From Brevirhabdus pacifica (GTDB lineage: Bacteria > Pseudomonadota > Alphaproteobacteria > Rhodobacterales > Rhodobacteraceae), in assembly GCF_002797755.1 (NCBI RefSeq), contig NZ_PGFI01000011.1:682001-746000 (forward strand): DNA of 64,000 bases, read 5' to 3'. A program made the position numbers and the translations under genes. How positions within the stretch are numbered: position 1 is the first letter of the stretch; every line of letters starts with the position of its first letter. Positions 17,521 through 26,145 of the stretch are shown piece after piece. The notes beneath the pieces are model-generated. The model searched no databases, was not told the DNA's origin, and was given only the letters and a program-made list of their open reading frames with translations.

Positions 17521-18357
17521 ATGTCCTCCATTCTTACGAACAACTCTGCAATGAACGCCCTTTCGACCCTTCGGTCGGTGAACAACCGTCTGGGTGAAAA
17601 CCAGGGTCGAATCAGCTCGGGTCTCAAGATCCAGTCCGGCAAGGACAACGCTGCATACTTCGCTATTTCGGAAACGATGAGCGGTGACAGCGGCATGTAC
17701 AAAGCCATCGACGAAAGCCTGACGCTCACCAAGAACTCGGTCTCGACCGCCCGTCTGGGTGCCGAAACCGTGGCCGACCTGGCCAAGCAGTTCGTTGAGC
17801 GTGTGGCCTTCGCCCAAGGCGGCACCGCCGAAGTGCGTGCCAGCGTGCAGAACGAACTTGATGAGCTGGCTGCCCGTATCGGCACCACCATCAGCCAGTC
17901 GACCTTCAACGGCGAAAGCCTGGTCGACAGCGGCGCGGCAGTGACCGTGGTTACCGGCATCTCGCGCTCGTCCGCGGGTTCGGTCGCAACCACGACCATT
18001 TCCTTCAACGAGCAGGACCTGGGCGTGATCCAAAGCGCCCTGGGTGCGATCAACCTGACCACCAGCTCGACCGCTGCCCTGCAGGAAGCCGACCTGAAGA
18101 CCGCCGAGACCCAGCTGACCGAGGCCATCTCGGCCGCGACTTCGCTGGGCATCGCCGAGCGGTCGATCGAGACCCAGAAGGACTTCCTGACCGAGCTGAC
18201 CAACCGGCTCGACAGCGGCGTCGGCTCGATGGTCGATGCGGACATGGAAGTCGAGGCCGCACGGCTTCAGTCCCTCCAGGTCCAGCAGCAGCTTGCGACA
18301 CAGTCCCTCTCTATCGCGAACCAGGGACCGCAGAACCTTCTGAGCCTCTTCCGTTAA
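17521..18357 (+). CDS. fliC: flagellin FliC
   Basis: 278 residues, a short flagellin. The conserved N-terminal D0/D1 region has LRSVNNRLGENQGRISSGLK and QSGKDNAAYFAISETM. The C-terminal D1/D0 region has MVDADMEVEAARLQSLQVQQ and ends in QNLLSLFR. There is almost no variable D2/D3 region, as in many alphaproteobacteria. A GGAG-type ribosome site lies upstream. The gene is followed by a strong hairpin and by flaF/flbT, which in Caulobacter and relatives control flagellin synthesis and fliC mRNA. Confidence 0.97.
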   Translation: MSSILTNNSAMNALSTLRSVNNRLGENQGRISSGLKIQSGKDNAAYFAISETMSGDSGMYKAIDESLTLTKNSVSTARLGAETVADLAKQFVERVAFAQGGTAEVRASVQNELDELAARIGTTISQSTFNGESLVDSGAAVTVVTGISRSSAGSVATTTISFNEQDLGVIQSALGAINLTTSSTAALQEADLKTAETQLTEAISAATSLGIAERSIETQKDFLTELTNRLDSGVGSMVDADMEVEAARLQSLQVQQQLATQSLSIANQGPQNLLSLFR

Positions 18358-18372
18358 GACGCTTTGAACAGA

Positions 18373-18410
18373 TGACACGGCACGGACCCGGGGCGACCCG
18401 GGTCCTGTCA
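18373..18410 (+). terminator. hairpin after fliC, possible transcript end
   Basis: GGACCCGG at 18384-18391 pairs with CCGGGTCC at 18398-18405. An outer TGACA/TGTCA pair (18373-18377 with 18406-18410) extends it across an internal loop. There is no T-run, so it may stabilise the fliC 3' end or partially terminate, letting flaF-flbT be read at a lower level. Confidence 0.4.
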
Positions 18411-18504
18411 CCGGCCCTTGCGCGTCACTTGATCCGAAACACCGGCACAAAACCCGCAAGAAGACTTTCGTTCAGAATGATGAAAGCAGATGAGAGCAGA
18501 ACGC

Positions 18505-18957
18505 ATGAGCATCGCAGCCTACAAGACCACCATCCGCGAAAGCGAATCCCCCAGACAAATCGAACGCCGCCTGCTGGTTCGCGTCACCGCCACGCTGGAT
18601 GCCAGCGCGCGCGAGTATGACAGCGCCGAGGCCGGCTTCGCCCGCGTCACCCTTCTGACCTCTGCCCTGCGCGAGGCCCTTTCCGACAACGTCGCCATCT
18701 GGCAGGCCCTGAAAAGCGACCTGGCAAACCCGGGCAATGCCCTGCCGGCCGACCTGCGCGCCATGCTGATCTCGTTGTCGCTGTGGGTCGAACGCCAGAC
18801 AAACGTCGTGATCGGCGGCGGGGTCGGCATCCAGGACCTGGTCCAGGTCAACCGCAACATCATCGCCGGCCTGTCGGGCCAGGCGCCATCCGGCCCGGGC
18901 GCGACCGCCCCGGGGGCGGTGGCAGGACAGGGTACCGACAGCACGGCGTCGATCTGA
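18505..18957 (+). CDS. flaF: flagellin biosynthesis regulator FlaF
   Basis: 150 residues from ATG at 18505; an in-frame ATG at 18490 would add five residues. AYKTTIRESESPRQIERRLL and TLLTSALREALSDNVAIWQA match the FlaF family. In Caulobacter FlaF is needed for flagellin synthesis and opposes FlbT. The C-terminal 40 residues are Gly/Ala/Pro-rich. The stop codon shares one base with the flbT start. Confidence 0.9.
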   Translation: MSIAAYKTTIRESESPRQIERRLLVRVTATLDASAREYDSAEAGFARVTLLTSALREALSDNVAIWQALKSDLANPGNALPADLRAMLISLSLWVERQTNVVIGGGVGIQDLVQVNRNIIAGLSGQAPSGPGATAPGAVAGQGTDSTASI

Positions 18958-19499
18958 TGCCCCTGAAACTTACCCTGAAAGCCAACGAGCGCATCGTCGT
19001 CAACGGCTGCGTGATCCGCAATTCCAACCGCCGGCACGTGCTGACGATCGAAAGCCAAGCTGACGTGGTCCGGGGCTTCGACCTGCTGGATGAAAGCGCG
19101 ATGTCCACGCCCGTGGGCCGCGCCTATTTCCTGATCCAGACCGCCCTGACACGTCCCGAAACGCGCGAGAAGATCGTGCCCGTCGTCCAGGGGGATCTGG
19201 CGACGCTGGTGACGGTGATGGGCAACGCCACGCGCGCCCATGTCTTCGAGGCCGCCAACTACGTCTCGATCGGCGATTTCTACAAGGCGCTGCGCGCCCT
19301 GCGCCCGGTGCTGAAACGCGAGGCTGAGCTGTTGGCCTTTGCCGCGGCACAGGCTGGGGGCGACACGGCGCCGGGTGCGCCGATGGCCCCCGCAGGGGCC
19401 GGCGGGCCCGATGGGGCCCCTGAGCCCGTGGGCGCGGATGCGGGCGACTGGGCTGGCAATGATAACACCGGGGGCAGGGGAGAGGGAGGCAACGCATGA
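18957..19499 (+). CDS. flbT: flagellin mRNA regulator FlbT
   Basis: 180 residues. MPLKLTLKANERIVVNGCVI and SAMSTPVGRAYFLIQTALTR are characteristic of FlbT. In Caulobacter FlbT binds the flagellin 5' leader and limits its translation until the hook is complete. The Gly/Ala/Pro-rich tail after about residue 125 is longer than in the family core. It overlaps flaF by one base and the next gene by four. Confidence 0.93.
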   Translation: MPLKLTLKANERIVVNGCVIRNSNRRHVLTIESQADVVRGFDLLDESAMSTPVGRAYFLIQTALTRPETREKIVPVVQGDLATLVTVMGNATRAHVFEAANYVSIGDFYKALRALRPVLKREAELLAFAAAQAGGDTAPGAPMAPAGAGGPDGAPEPVGADAGDWAGNDNTGGRGEGGNA

Positions 19500-20323
19500 T
19501 TCCGATTTCCGGCATGGGCACCCAGGTCGGTCTGAACCTGATCGACGCGACCCGCGAGAAACAGCTGACGCTGATCGCCAAGACGGCCCAGAATGCCCGC
19601 GCGATCCAGGGTTTCCGCGATAGGATCGGCTCGGTCCAGACCGTCGACGACCTGATGGCCGATCAGGATCTCTATGCGTTCGTCATGCGCGCCTTCGACC
19701 TTGAGGACCAGATCTTCGGCAAGGGGCTGATGAAGAAGGTCCTGCAAAGCGACCTGAGCGATCCCAAATCGCTGGTGAACCGCCTGACCGACCCGCGCTT
19801 TCGCGAGCTGCACAAGGAACTGGCCTTCGTCGCCAACGGCACCTTCACCACCCGCACCAAGCAGAAATACTGGCAGGACCTGACCGTTGATCGCTTTGTC
19901 GAGCGGGCTTTCATCAACGGGGCCGCCGACCAGAACGAAAGCGTCGGCGACATCCTGGAATTCCGCGAGAGGGTGGGCGGCGTCAAGACCTGGTTCGACG
20001 TGCTCAAAAAGCCCGCGCTTGGCCGTTTCATGCGCCGCGCTCTTGGCATCCCCGACGAGGCCGTGCGCCTGGACATCGACCGCCAGGCCAAGCTTTTCGA
20101 GGCGAAATACGACATCAAGAAATTGCAGGACCCGGCCGAGCTTCGGAAGCTGGAGCGCAAGTTCGCCGCCATCTCCGACGCGCTGGACACGTCGCGCCTG
20201 CAACAGAACGGCGCGATCCAGATGCTGACCGGCATCCTGAACGCCAGCGGCGGCGGTCAGTTCGTGCCGATCACCCTTGATCTGGAAGCAATCTCCAGCC
20301 TGCCGCGCAGCCCCTACCGCTAA
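19496..20323 (+). CDS. DUF1217 family flagellar-cluster protein
   Basis: 275 residues, mostly helical. KTAQNARAIQGFRDRIGSVQ and VDDLMADQDLYAFVMRAFDL match DUF1217 proteins, which occur in flagellar clusters of alphaproteobacteria and whose precise role is unsettled. No signal peptide or membrane segment is visible. It overlaps flbT by 4 bases and is the last gene of the fliC unit, convergent with fliG. Confidence 0.8.
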   Translation: MIPISGMGTQVGLNLIDATREKQLTLIAKTAQNARAIQGFRDRIGSVQTVDDLMADQDLYAFVMRAFDLEDQIFGKGLMKKVLQSDLSDPKSLVNRLTDPRFRELHKELAFVANGTFTTRTKQKYWQDLTVDRFVERAFINGAADQNESVGDILEFRERVGGVKTWFDVLKKPALGRFMRRALGIPDEAVRLDIDRQAKLFEAKYDIKKLQDPAELRKLERKFAAISDALDTSRLQQNGAIQMLTGILNASGGGQFVPITLDLEAISSLPRSPYR

Positions 20324-20347
20324 ATCCCGGCCCTGAAGGCGCAAGGC

Positions 20348-20363
20348 GCCCGCTTGGGCGGGC
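20348..20363. other. small hairpin between convergent DUF1217 gene and fliG
   Basis: GCCCGC and GCGGGC form a 6-base stem around TTGG. There is no T-run on either side, so a terminator role is uncertain. Confidence 0.3.
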
Positions 20364-20372
20364 CGCTGGCCG

Positions 20373-21413
20373 TCATTCGATCAGCTGGTCGTCGTCGCTG
20401 ATCGGCAGCATGATGACTTCGTTCTCGGCCAATTCCTTGGCCGTCTCGACCATCAGTGTCTGGGCGGTGCGCACCTCCGAGCCGCGGACCGGCCCCATCG
20501 AGGCCATTTCCTCGACCAGCATGTCCCGCGATCGGCTGGGCAGCACCGACAGGAAATGCTCGCGCATTTCCTTGGTGCTGCCGCGCAGGGCCATGGGCAG
20601 GGTGTTGCCGCCGACGGCGCGGATCACCTGCGCCAGGCTCTGCTGGTCCAGCTTCATCAGGTCGTCGAAGGTGAACATCTTCTGCTTGATCTTGGCCAGG
20701 GTCTCGGGGACCGTCTCTTCCAGCTTTTCCGACAGCCGCGAGAAAAGGTCCCGGTCCAGCCGGTTGAACAGGTCGGCCATCCGCTGCTGCACGTCCGGCG
20801 CCGATGGCTGGGAGCCGGCGGTGACGATCTCGTTCTGCAGCGTCTCCTCGATCTGACGCATCATGTGGAAGGGCACGGCTTCCAGGCTGATCATCCGCTC
20901 GATCACCTCCTGCATGCGCTCCTCGCCCAGCAGGGGCAGCACCTTAGCGCAGATCTCGGGCGGTACCTTCGACAGGATGGCGGCGGCGGTCTGGGCGTGC
21001 TCGCTTTTCAGGTAGTTGGCAATCAGGTTCTCGTTCATGGCGCTGAAACGGTCCCAGACCAGCCGCGCCTCGATCGGCACGCGTGTCTTGTTCATGATCG
21101 CCGCGACCTCGTTGGCCGGCAGGAAGCTGTGAAGCATCTTCTCGGCCACGCTGACCGACCCCACCAGCCCGCCGCCGCTGGCCAGGTCATGGACGAACTG
21201 CGCCACCACGTCCTGCGCCACCTTGGCCGAAATCAGGCCCAGCACCGACATGGCGCGGGTGATCTTCTCGATCTCGCGGACCGAAAGCTGCTTCATCAGC
21301 TCCGAGCCGCGCTCCTCTCCGAGGCAAAGGAACAGGATCGCGGCCTTCTCCGAGCCCGAGAGCTTCTTGGCGTCGGTGCGCCGGGGCGGAAGGGTCTTTG
21401 CTTGGCGGGCCAT
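20373..21413 (-). CDS. fliG: flagellar motor switch protein FliG
   Basis: 346 residues. LSGSEKAAILFLCLGEERGS is the FliG N-terminal start and RMQEVIERMISLEAVP lies in the middle domain. The C-terminal torque domain has MFTFDDLMKLDQQSLAQVIR, with the charged residues that contact MotA. FliG links the MS-ring to the stator. It is the last gene of the leftward fliF-fliH-fliN-fliP-fliG unit, 55 bases after fliP. Confidence 0.97.
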   Translation of the reverse strand: MARQAKTLPPRRTDAKKLSGSEKAAILFLCLGEERGSELMKQLSVREIEKITRAMSVLGLISAKVAQDVVAQFVHDLASGGGLVGSVSVAEKMLHSFLPANEVAAIMNKTRVPIEARLVWDRFSAMNENLIANYLKSEHAQTAAAILSKVPPEICAKVLPLLGEERMQEVIERMISLEAVPFHMMRQIEETLQNEIVTAGSQPSAPDVQQRMADLFNRLDRDLFSRLSEKLEETVPETLAKIKQKMFTFDDLMKLDQQSLAQVIRAVGGNTLPMALRGSTKEMREHFLSVLPSRSRDMLVEEMASMGPVRGSEVRTAQTLMVETAKELAENEVIMLPISDDDQLIE

Positions 21414-21468
21414 GGTCAGACTTTCGCGGCTGAATGGGGGAGGGGCGGCGCGGGGCGGGGCAATCTGC

Positions 21469-22452
21469 TCATCCGCCGCCGACCGCCAGCGGTATGTAAC
21501 TTTCCATCAGGCTGCCCGACAGCATGTACCAGCCGTCGATCAGGGCGAAGAAGATCACCTTGAACGGCAACGAGATCAGCACCGGCGGCAGCATCATCAT
21601 ACCCGCGCTCATCAGCACGGAGGCGACGATCAGGTCGATGGCCACGAAGGGCAGGTAGATCAGGAAGCCGATCGAGAAGGCGCGGCGCAGCTCCGAGATC
21701 ATGAAGGCCGGCACCAGCGCACGCCAGCTTGCTTCCTCGGCGGTGCGGGGGGCGGGGCCGGCGGCCTGTTCCTGGCCCAGGTCGGCCACGTCGTTCGGCC
21801 CGTCCCCGGCGCGCCGGGCCTCGTCGGCACTGCGGGCGGCGATGTCACGGAACAGCAGCAGATCCTTGGGCCGGGTGTTGGCGAACATGAATGTCTTGAA
21901 GGGGGCGCCGATCCGGGTCAGCGCCTGTTCCTCGGTGATGGCGTTGTTGAGAAGGGGCTGCAGCCCGGTTTCCCAAGCGTCCTCGAACACGGGCTGCATG
22001 ACGAAGAAGGTCATGAACAGCGCCATCGAGGAGAGGACCATGTTGGGCGGCGTCTGGTTCAGCCCCAGCGCCGAGCGCAGCATCGAGAAGACGATGACGA
22101 AACGGGTGAAACTGGTCATCACCACCAGCAGACCCGGCGCGATGCTGAGCACGGTCATCAGGGCGATAAGCTGCAGGATGCGGCCCGAAAGAGTGGCGCC
22201 CGCGTCGGTGCCGGGGGCCGAATCGCCGATCGCCTCGGACAGCGCGCCCAGCAGCCCGCCGCCGTCCTGTGCCCAGGCGGTGCCGGCGCTGGCCGCGATG
22301 ACAAGGCTCGTCAGCAGAAGGGCGGGCAGCCCAAGCCACCACGCGCGGCGCGTCCCGCGCCCGTTCACGGACGCGGATCCACGCGCGCCGGCTGCCTGCC
22401 GGACGCGCGGGCCGGGGCAGGGCCCCGTCATATGATCAGACTTCGCCGACAT
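21469..22452 (-). CDS. fliP: flagellar export gate protein FliP
   Basis: 327 residues if started at 22452; an ATG at 22431 is an equally possible start. A signal-like segment (WWLGLPALLLTSLVIAASAG) is followed by the FliP core. This has SIAPGLLVVMTSFTRFVIVF, RSALGLNQTPPNMVLSSMAL, and the C-terminal MISELRRAFSIGFLIYLPF with DLIVASVLMSAGMMMLPP. FliP forms the core of the export gate with FliQ and FliR. The gene overlaps fliN. A ~25-residue Ala/Glu-rich periplasmic insert (around residues 205-235) is a little long. Confidence 0.95.
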   Translation of the reverse strand: MSAKSDHMTGPCPGPRVRQAAGARGSASVNGRGTRRAWWLGLPALLLTSLVIAASAGTAWAQDGGGLLGALSEAIGDSAPGTDAGATLSGRILQLIALMTVLSIAPGLLVVMTSFTRFVIVFSMLRSALGLNQTPPNMVLSSMALFMTFFVMQPVFEDAWETGLQPLLNNAITEEQALTRIGAPFKTFMFANTRPKDLLLFRDIAARSADEARRAGDGPNDVADLGQEQAAGPAPRTAEEASWRALVPAFMISELRRAFSIGFLIYLPFVAIDLIVASVLMSAGMMMLPPVLISLPFKVIFFALIDGWYMLSGSLMESYIPLAVGGG

Positions 22453-22858
22453 AGTCCTTGGCGATGGCCGTCAGGGTGACGCCGATGCGGTCGCCGGCCA
22501 GCTTCACCAGGTCGCCGCGGGCCACGAGGCGGTCGTTGATGACAACCTCGACCGGCTCGCCGATCTTCTTGTCCAGTTCGATCACAGAGCCGCGCGACAG
22601 CTTGAGCAGCTTCGAGATGGGCATGCGGCTGCGGCCCAGGATGATCTGCACGTCGAGGCCCACATTCAGCATGGCGTCGATGTTGCGGCCCTGCACCTCG
22701 CCGGCCATGGTCTGGATCACCGAGGGGGGATCCTCGGGGGCAGGCTTCAGGCCAAGGCCCTCTTCCATGCCGGAGGCGGCACCCGATGCCATAGTTGCGT
22801 CGCTGGCGGCCCCGGCGGGGGCGGCCGTCTTGCCTGTCTCGTCGCGTTCGTCAGCCAT
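22436..22858 (-). CDS. fliN: flagellar motor switch protein FliN
   Basis: 140 residues. Residues 60-140 form the SpoA domain, with MLNVGLDVQIILGRSRMPIS and LSRGSVIELDKKIGEPVEV. The N-terminal 55 residues are Ala/Glu/Pro-rich. FliN forms the base of the C-ring and docks FliH for export. Starts further upstream in this frame run into fliH coding sequence, so the ATG at 22858 is chosen. It overlaps fliH by 8 bases and fliP by 17. Confidence 0.95.
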   Translation of the reverse strand: MADERDETGKTAAPAGAASDATMASGAASGMEEGLGLKPAPEDPPSVIQTMAGEVQGRNIDAMLNVGLDVQIILGRSRMPISKLLKLSRGSVIELDKKIGEPVEVVINDRLVARGDLVKLAGDRIGVTLTAIAKDYVGEV

Positions 22859-23618
22859 GTCGCTGGATCTCCTCGGGGGGGGATTGGTCGGAAGGGGGGA
22901 CGCCCGTGGCGCGCTTCGTCTCGGCGCTTTTCGTGGCGGGCGGAGTGAGGGGGGCCGTCTGCGGCGCCTCTTCGATGGCGACCAGCCGGCTGCGCCGCAA
23001 CACGTCCAGAATCTGGCCGCAGGTCCGCTCGTAGCTGTATTCCATCTGCCCGTTGTCCCAGGCCGCGCGCATGTCGCCATCGTCCAGTTCGGGGTCGGCC
23101 AGCAGGTGCAGGGCAGGGGCATCGGGTCGCGCCGCGGCGGCCGCCTGAATGCCGGGGCCCAAGGCCTCCAGCGTCGTGGGCGCAAGGTGGATGCGCAGCG
23201 CGCTGGACCCCAGCGCCAGGCGCAGGGACCGGCGCACCCGTTCGGCGGTGCGGTCGCGCGAATGGCCGCGCAGCAATTCGGGGATCAACCGCTCGCAGAG
23301 CGACAGGGCGAAATCGAGGCTTTGCGCCTCAAGGGCCTGGCGATGGGCGCCCGCTTGCGAAAGCAGGTCCGAGATCGCGGGGCCAAGCGCCTCGAGTGCC
23401 TCGGTCTGCCGGGCCGCGAGGCTTTGCAACGCGGCGGCCTGGCCCTCGGCCATGCCTTGCATGCGCCCTTCCTCGCGCCCCTCCGCGCGGGCGAGGGCGA
23501 CGGCGGCCTGCAATTCCTCTTCGGTGTGGCGGGCGCGTTCCAGGCGCCGCGCCTCGGCCTCCTCGGCCTCGCGCTCGTGATCGAAATTGCGGGCGAAAAG
23601 GGTCATGGCGTCACTCAT
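22851..23618 (-). CDS. fliH: FliH-like flagellar export ATPase regulator
   Basis: 255 residues. The N-terminal half is a long, charged, coiled-coil-prone region (EAEEAEARRLERARHTEEEL, then Ala/Gln-rich). The C-terminal half has the small FliH/HrpE-like domain with LCERLIPELLRGHSRDRTAE. FliH binds FliI and FliN. Identification rests on position (fliF-fliH-fliN), fold and size, since sequence identity in this family is low. It overlaps fliF by 8 bases. Confidence 0.78.
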   Translation of the reverse strand: MSDAMTLFARNFDHEREAEEAEARRLERARHTEEELQAAVALARAEGREEGRMQGMAEGQAAALQSLAARQTEALEALGPAISDLLSQAGAHRQALEAQSLDFALSLCERLIPELLRGHSRDRTAERVRRSLRLALGSSALRIHLAPTTLEALGPGIQAAAAARPDAPALHLLADPELDDGDMRAAWDNGQMEYSYERTCGQILDVLRRSRLVAIEEAPQTAPLTPPATKSAETKRATGVPPSDQSPPEEIQRHG

Positions 23619-25371
23619 CCTCGGCCAGCCAGGCCTGGAGGACCTTCAGCGCCTCGACCGGGTTCGATTCGATGAGATCGCCGACGGAGGCCAGCCGATC
23701 CAGCGGGGTGCCCTCGCGGCGCGAGCTATTGAAATTGATCATCTCGTCGCCGAACTCGCCGTCCCCGTCGTCGACAACCGTGCCACGCAGGCCGCCGCCG
23801 CCGCTGCCGCCGCGAAGAGCAACTTCGCCCCCCTGGCCGCCCTGGGCACCCTGTCCGGCCTGGCCGCCACCGACGGCCGGCAACGCCTCCCGCCGCTGGG
23901 CGCCGTCATCGCCGATAAAGCCGCCCGCGCCACCCGAGGGGCCGCCCGCCAGCGCCATGCCGGCCATGGGATCGTCGGAAATCCGCGCCAGGATGGGGCG
24001 CACGCCGAAGATCAGCGCCAGCGCCACCACCGCCAGGCCCAGAAGGCCGCGCAGGATGGTCATCATGTTGTCGGCCAGGATCTGCGAGAAGCCGCGCGCC
24101 ACCGGCGCGTCGAGGTCCATCGAGTAGTCCATGAATCTCAGGCTATCGACCGAGACCGTGTCGCCGCGCGCCCCATCAAAACCAATCGCGGCCTGCACCA
24201 GCTGGGTCAGGCGGCCCAGTTCCTCGGGGCTGCGCTCCTCATAGGCGACATCGCCGTTGTCGGCGACGTTGTAGATGCCGTTGACCAGCACGGCGACGGT
24301 CACGCGCTCGATCTCGCCGGCCTCGCGGATGGTCTCGGTGTTGGTGCTGCCGATCTCGTAGTTGACGATCTCGTCGACCTTGTTGCGCCGGTTGGTGGAC
24401 TTGGTGCCGTCTTCCTGGCCGCCCAAGGCATTGGGAATGTTGCCCGCGACGCTGACCTCGCCCTGGCGGGAATCGGTGCCCTCGACATTCTCTTCCCGGG
24501 TCTCGGTCGAGCGGACGACCCGCTGGGAGGGGTCGAAGCTTTGGGTGCGGATGATCTGACGCTCGGTGCTGAGATCGACGTTGACCTCGACCCGCGCGTT
24601 GCCGGCGCCGACCCGGGCCGTCAGGATGTCCGAGATCGCCCGCGACAGCCGCTCCTCGGCCGCGACGCGCGCGCTTTCGAAGGCGCCTTCGCCGCCGCCG
24701 GCGCTTTCGTCGCCCAGGATCGTCTGGCCCCGGGCCGACATAACGGTCACCCGGCCGGGATCCAGGTCCGGCACCGCGCTGGCGACCAGGGTGCGGATGG
24801 CCAGCGCATTGCGCCGGTTGATGCCGTCGGCGCCACGGCCGCGCACGATGACCGAGGCGCTGGGTTCGGGGCGGCTGCGCGAGAAGGCCTCGCGCTCGGG
24901 CATCACCAGATGCAGGCGGACGGCCTCGACGCCCTCGATCGTCTGGATGGAGCGGGTCAGCTCCCCCTCCAACGCGCGCAGGCGGTTCACCCGCTGCATG
25001 TAGCTGTTCATTCCCAGCCCCGAGGCCTGGTCGAAGATTTCCCAGCCGATCACCCCCTCGCCCGGCAGGCCCTTTTCGGCCAGCGCCATGCGGGCCCGGG
25101 CAAGATCGCCCTCGGCAACCGAGACGGCGGTGCCGCCGGGGTTCAGCTCGACCGCGAAGCCCGCCGATTCCAGCGTTGCTACCACGTCCGCGGCCGCCGT
25201 TGGCGAAAGCTCGGAGTAGAGCGGCACATAGGTGGGTTTGAGCGCGAGGTTCATGCCCAGAAACAGCGCCGCGACAAGCGCGATGCCGGTTCCGGCCAGG
25301 GCCATGAGCCGGTTGCGTCCGAGGGACCTGAGGTTGTCGATGATGGATTGCACGGGCGAAGCCTTGCTCAA
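23611..25371 (-). CDS. fliF: flagellar MS-ring protein FliF
   Basis: 586 residues, normal for FliF. Two membrane segments flank the periplasmic part: RLMALAGTGIALVAALFLGM near residue 25 and MMTILRGLLGLAVVALALIF near residue 440. Motifs include PLYSELSPTAAADVVATLES and RARMALAEKGLPGEGVIGWE. The C-terminal FliG-binding tail ends ...VEALKVLQAWLAEDE. A Gly-rich stretch (residues 485-545) precedes the tail. It is the first gene of its leftward unit, divergent from fliL across an AT-rich gap. Confidence 0.97.
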   Translation of the reverse strand: MSKASPVQSIIDNLRSLGRNRLMALAGTGIALVAALFLGMNLALKPTYVPLYSELSPTAAADVVATLESAGFAVELNPGGTAVSVAEGDLARARMALAEKGLPGEGVIGWEIFDQASGLGMNSYMQRVNRLRALEGELTRSIQTIEGVEAVRLHLVMPEREAFSRSRPEPSASVIVRGRGADGINRRNALAIRTLVASAVPDLDPGRVTVMSARGQTILGDESAGGGEGAFESARVAAEERLSRAISDILTARVGAGNARVEVNVDLSTERQIIRTQSFDPSQRVVRSTETREENVEGTDSRQGEVSVAGNIPNALGGQEDGTKSTNRRNKVDEIVNYEIGSTNTETIREAGEIERVTVAVLVNGIYNVADNGDVAYEERSPEELGRLTQLVQAAIGFDGARGDTVSVDSLRFMDYSMDLDAPVARGFSQILADNMMTILRGLLGLAVVALALIFGVRPILARISDDPMAGMALAGGPSGGAGGFIGDDGAQRREALPAVGGGQAGQGAQGGQGGEVALRGGSGGGGLRGTVVDDGDGEFGDEMINFNSSRREGTPLDRLASVGDLIESNPVEALKVLQAWLAEDE

Positions 25372-25414
25372 TCTGGGATTACACCCATTAAATATCCATA
25401 TCTATCCATGCAAA

Positions 25415-25443
25415 GCAAGTATTGCATTCAAATTTATACTTGC
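25415..25443. promoter_or_regulatory. fliF/fliL divergent gap: GCAAGTAT inverted repeat
   Basis: GCAAGTAT at 25415-25422 and its exact inverse ATACTTGC at 25436-25443 flank a 13-base AT-rich centre. The palindrome lies midway between the divergent fliF and fliL units, 44 bases from fliF. It is the clearest paired case of the GCAAGKAW word. Confidence 0.5.
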
Positions 25444-25557
25444 CTGACCCCCGGCAAGTCATGGTAGAAGTACTTGACGGATAGCCGTGTGCCGCTGCTG
25501 GCCCGGATTCCCGCCAAGGCCCGAGATGGCTGCAACCAGACCGCCCCGAGGAATGGA

Positions 25558-26145
25558 ATGAGCGACGCCAAAGCCAACAGCCAAGCCACCGCCGGCAAGC
25601 CCGGGGACGCCGCGCCGCGCCCCTTGTGGCGCAAGCTGTCGATCATCCTCGTGCTGGTTCTGCTGGCGGGCGGGGCGACGGTGGGCGGTCTGATGATGGC
25701 GATGGGGCCATCCTCGGTGATGGCGATGCTGACCGGCGGCCCGGCCGAGGCCGCCACCGACCCCAAGGCCGAATCCCCCAAGCAGGCCGCCGACAGCAAG
25801 GGGGCAGGCTCCGCCGGCGGGGCCGCGACCGAGATCATGCCCTTCAAGGAAATCATCGTGAACATCACCGCCATCACGGCCAGCGGCCGGCGCACCAGCC
25901 GGTTCCTCAAGCTGAACGTGGCGCTGGTCTACGATGCCGCCCAGGACGCCGACGGCCTTGTGAGCGCGCGACAGCTCTACATGCGCGATGCTTTCCAGGA
26001 CTACCTGCGCCAACTGACCGAGCGGGACCTCCAGGGCACCCAGGGCCTCCTGACCCTGAAGGAAGAACTGCTGCGCCGCGCCCGTGCCATCGCCGGCAGC
26101 GAGGCGCCCCGTGAAATCCTTGTAGCGGACCTGATCGTGCAATGA
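25558..26145 (+). CDS. fliL: flagellar basal body protein FliL
   Basis: 195 residues from the ATG at 25558, which has GAGGAATGGA upstream. One membrane segment (KLSIILVLVLLAGGATVGGL) is near residue 30. The periplasmic domain (about 95-195) has MPFKEIIVNITAITASGRRT, FLKLNVALVYDA and RDAFQDYLRQLTERDLQG, the usual FliL features. FliL rings surround the stator. It overlaps fliM by 4 bases. Confidence 0.93.
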   Translation: MSDAKANSQATAGKPGDAAPRPLWRKLSIILVLVLLAGGATVGGLMMAMGPSSVMAMLTGGPAEAATDPKAESPKQAADSKGAGSAGGAATEIMPFKEIIVNITAITASGRRTSRFLKLNVALVYDAAQDADGLVSARQLYMRDAFQDYLRQLTERDLQGTQGLLTLKEELLRRARAIAGSEAPREILVADLIVQ

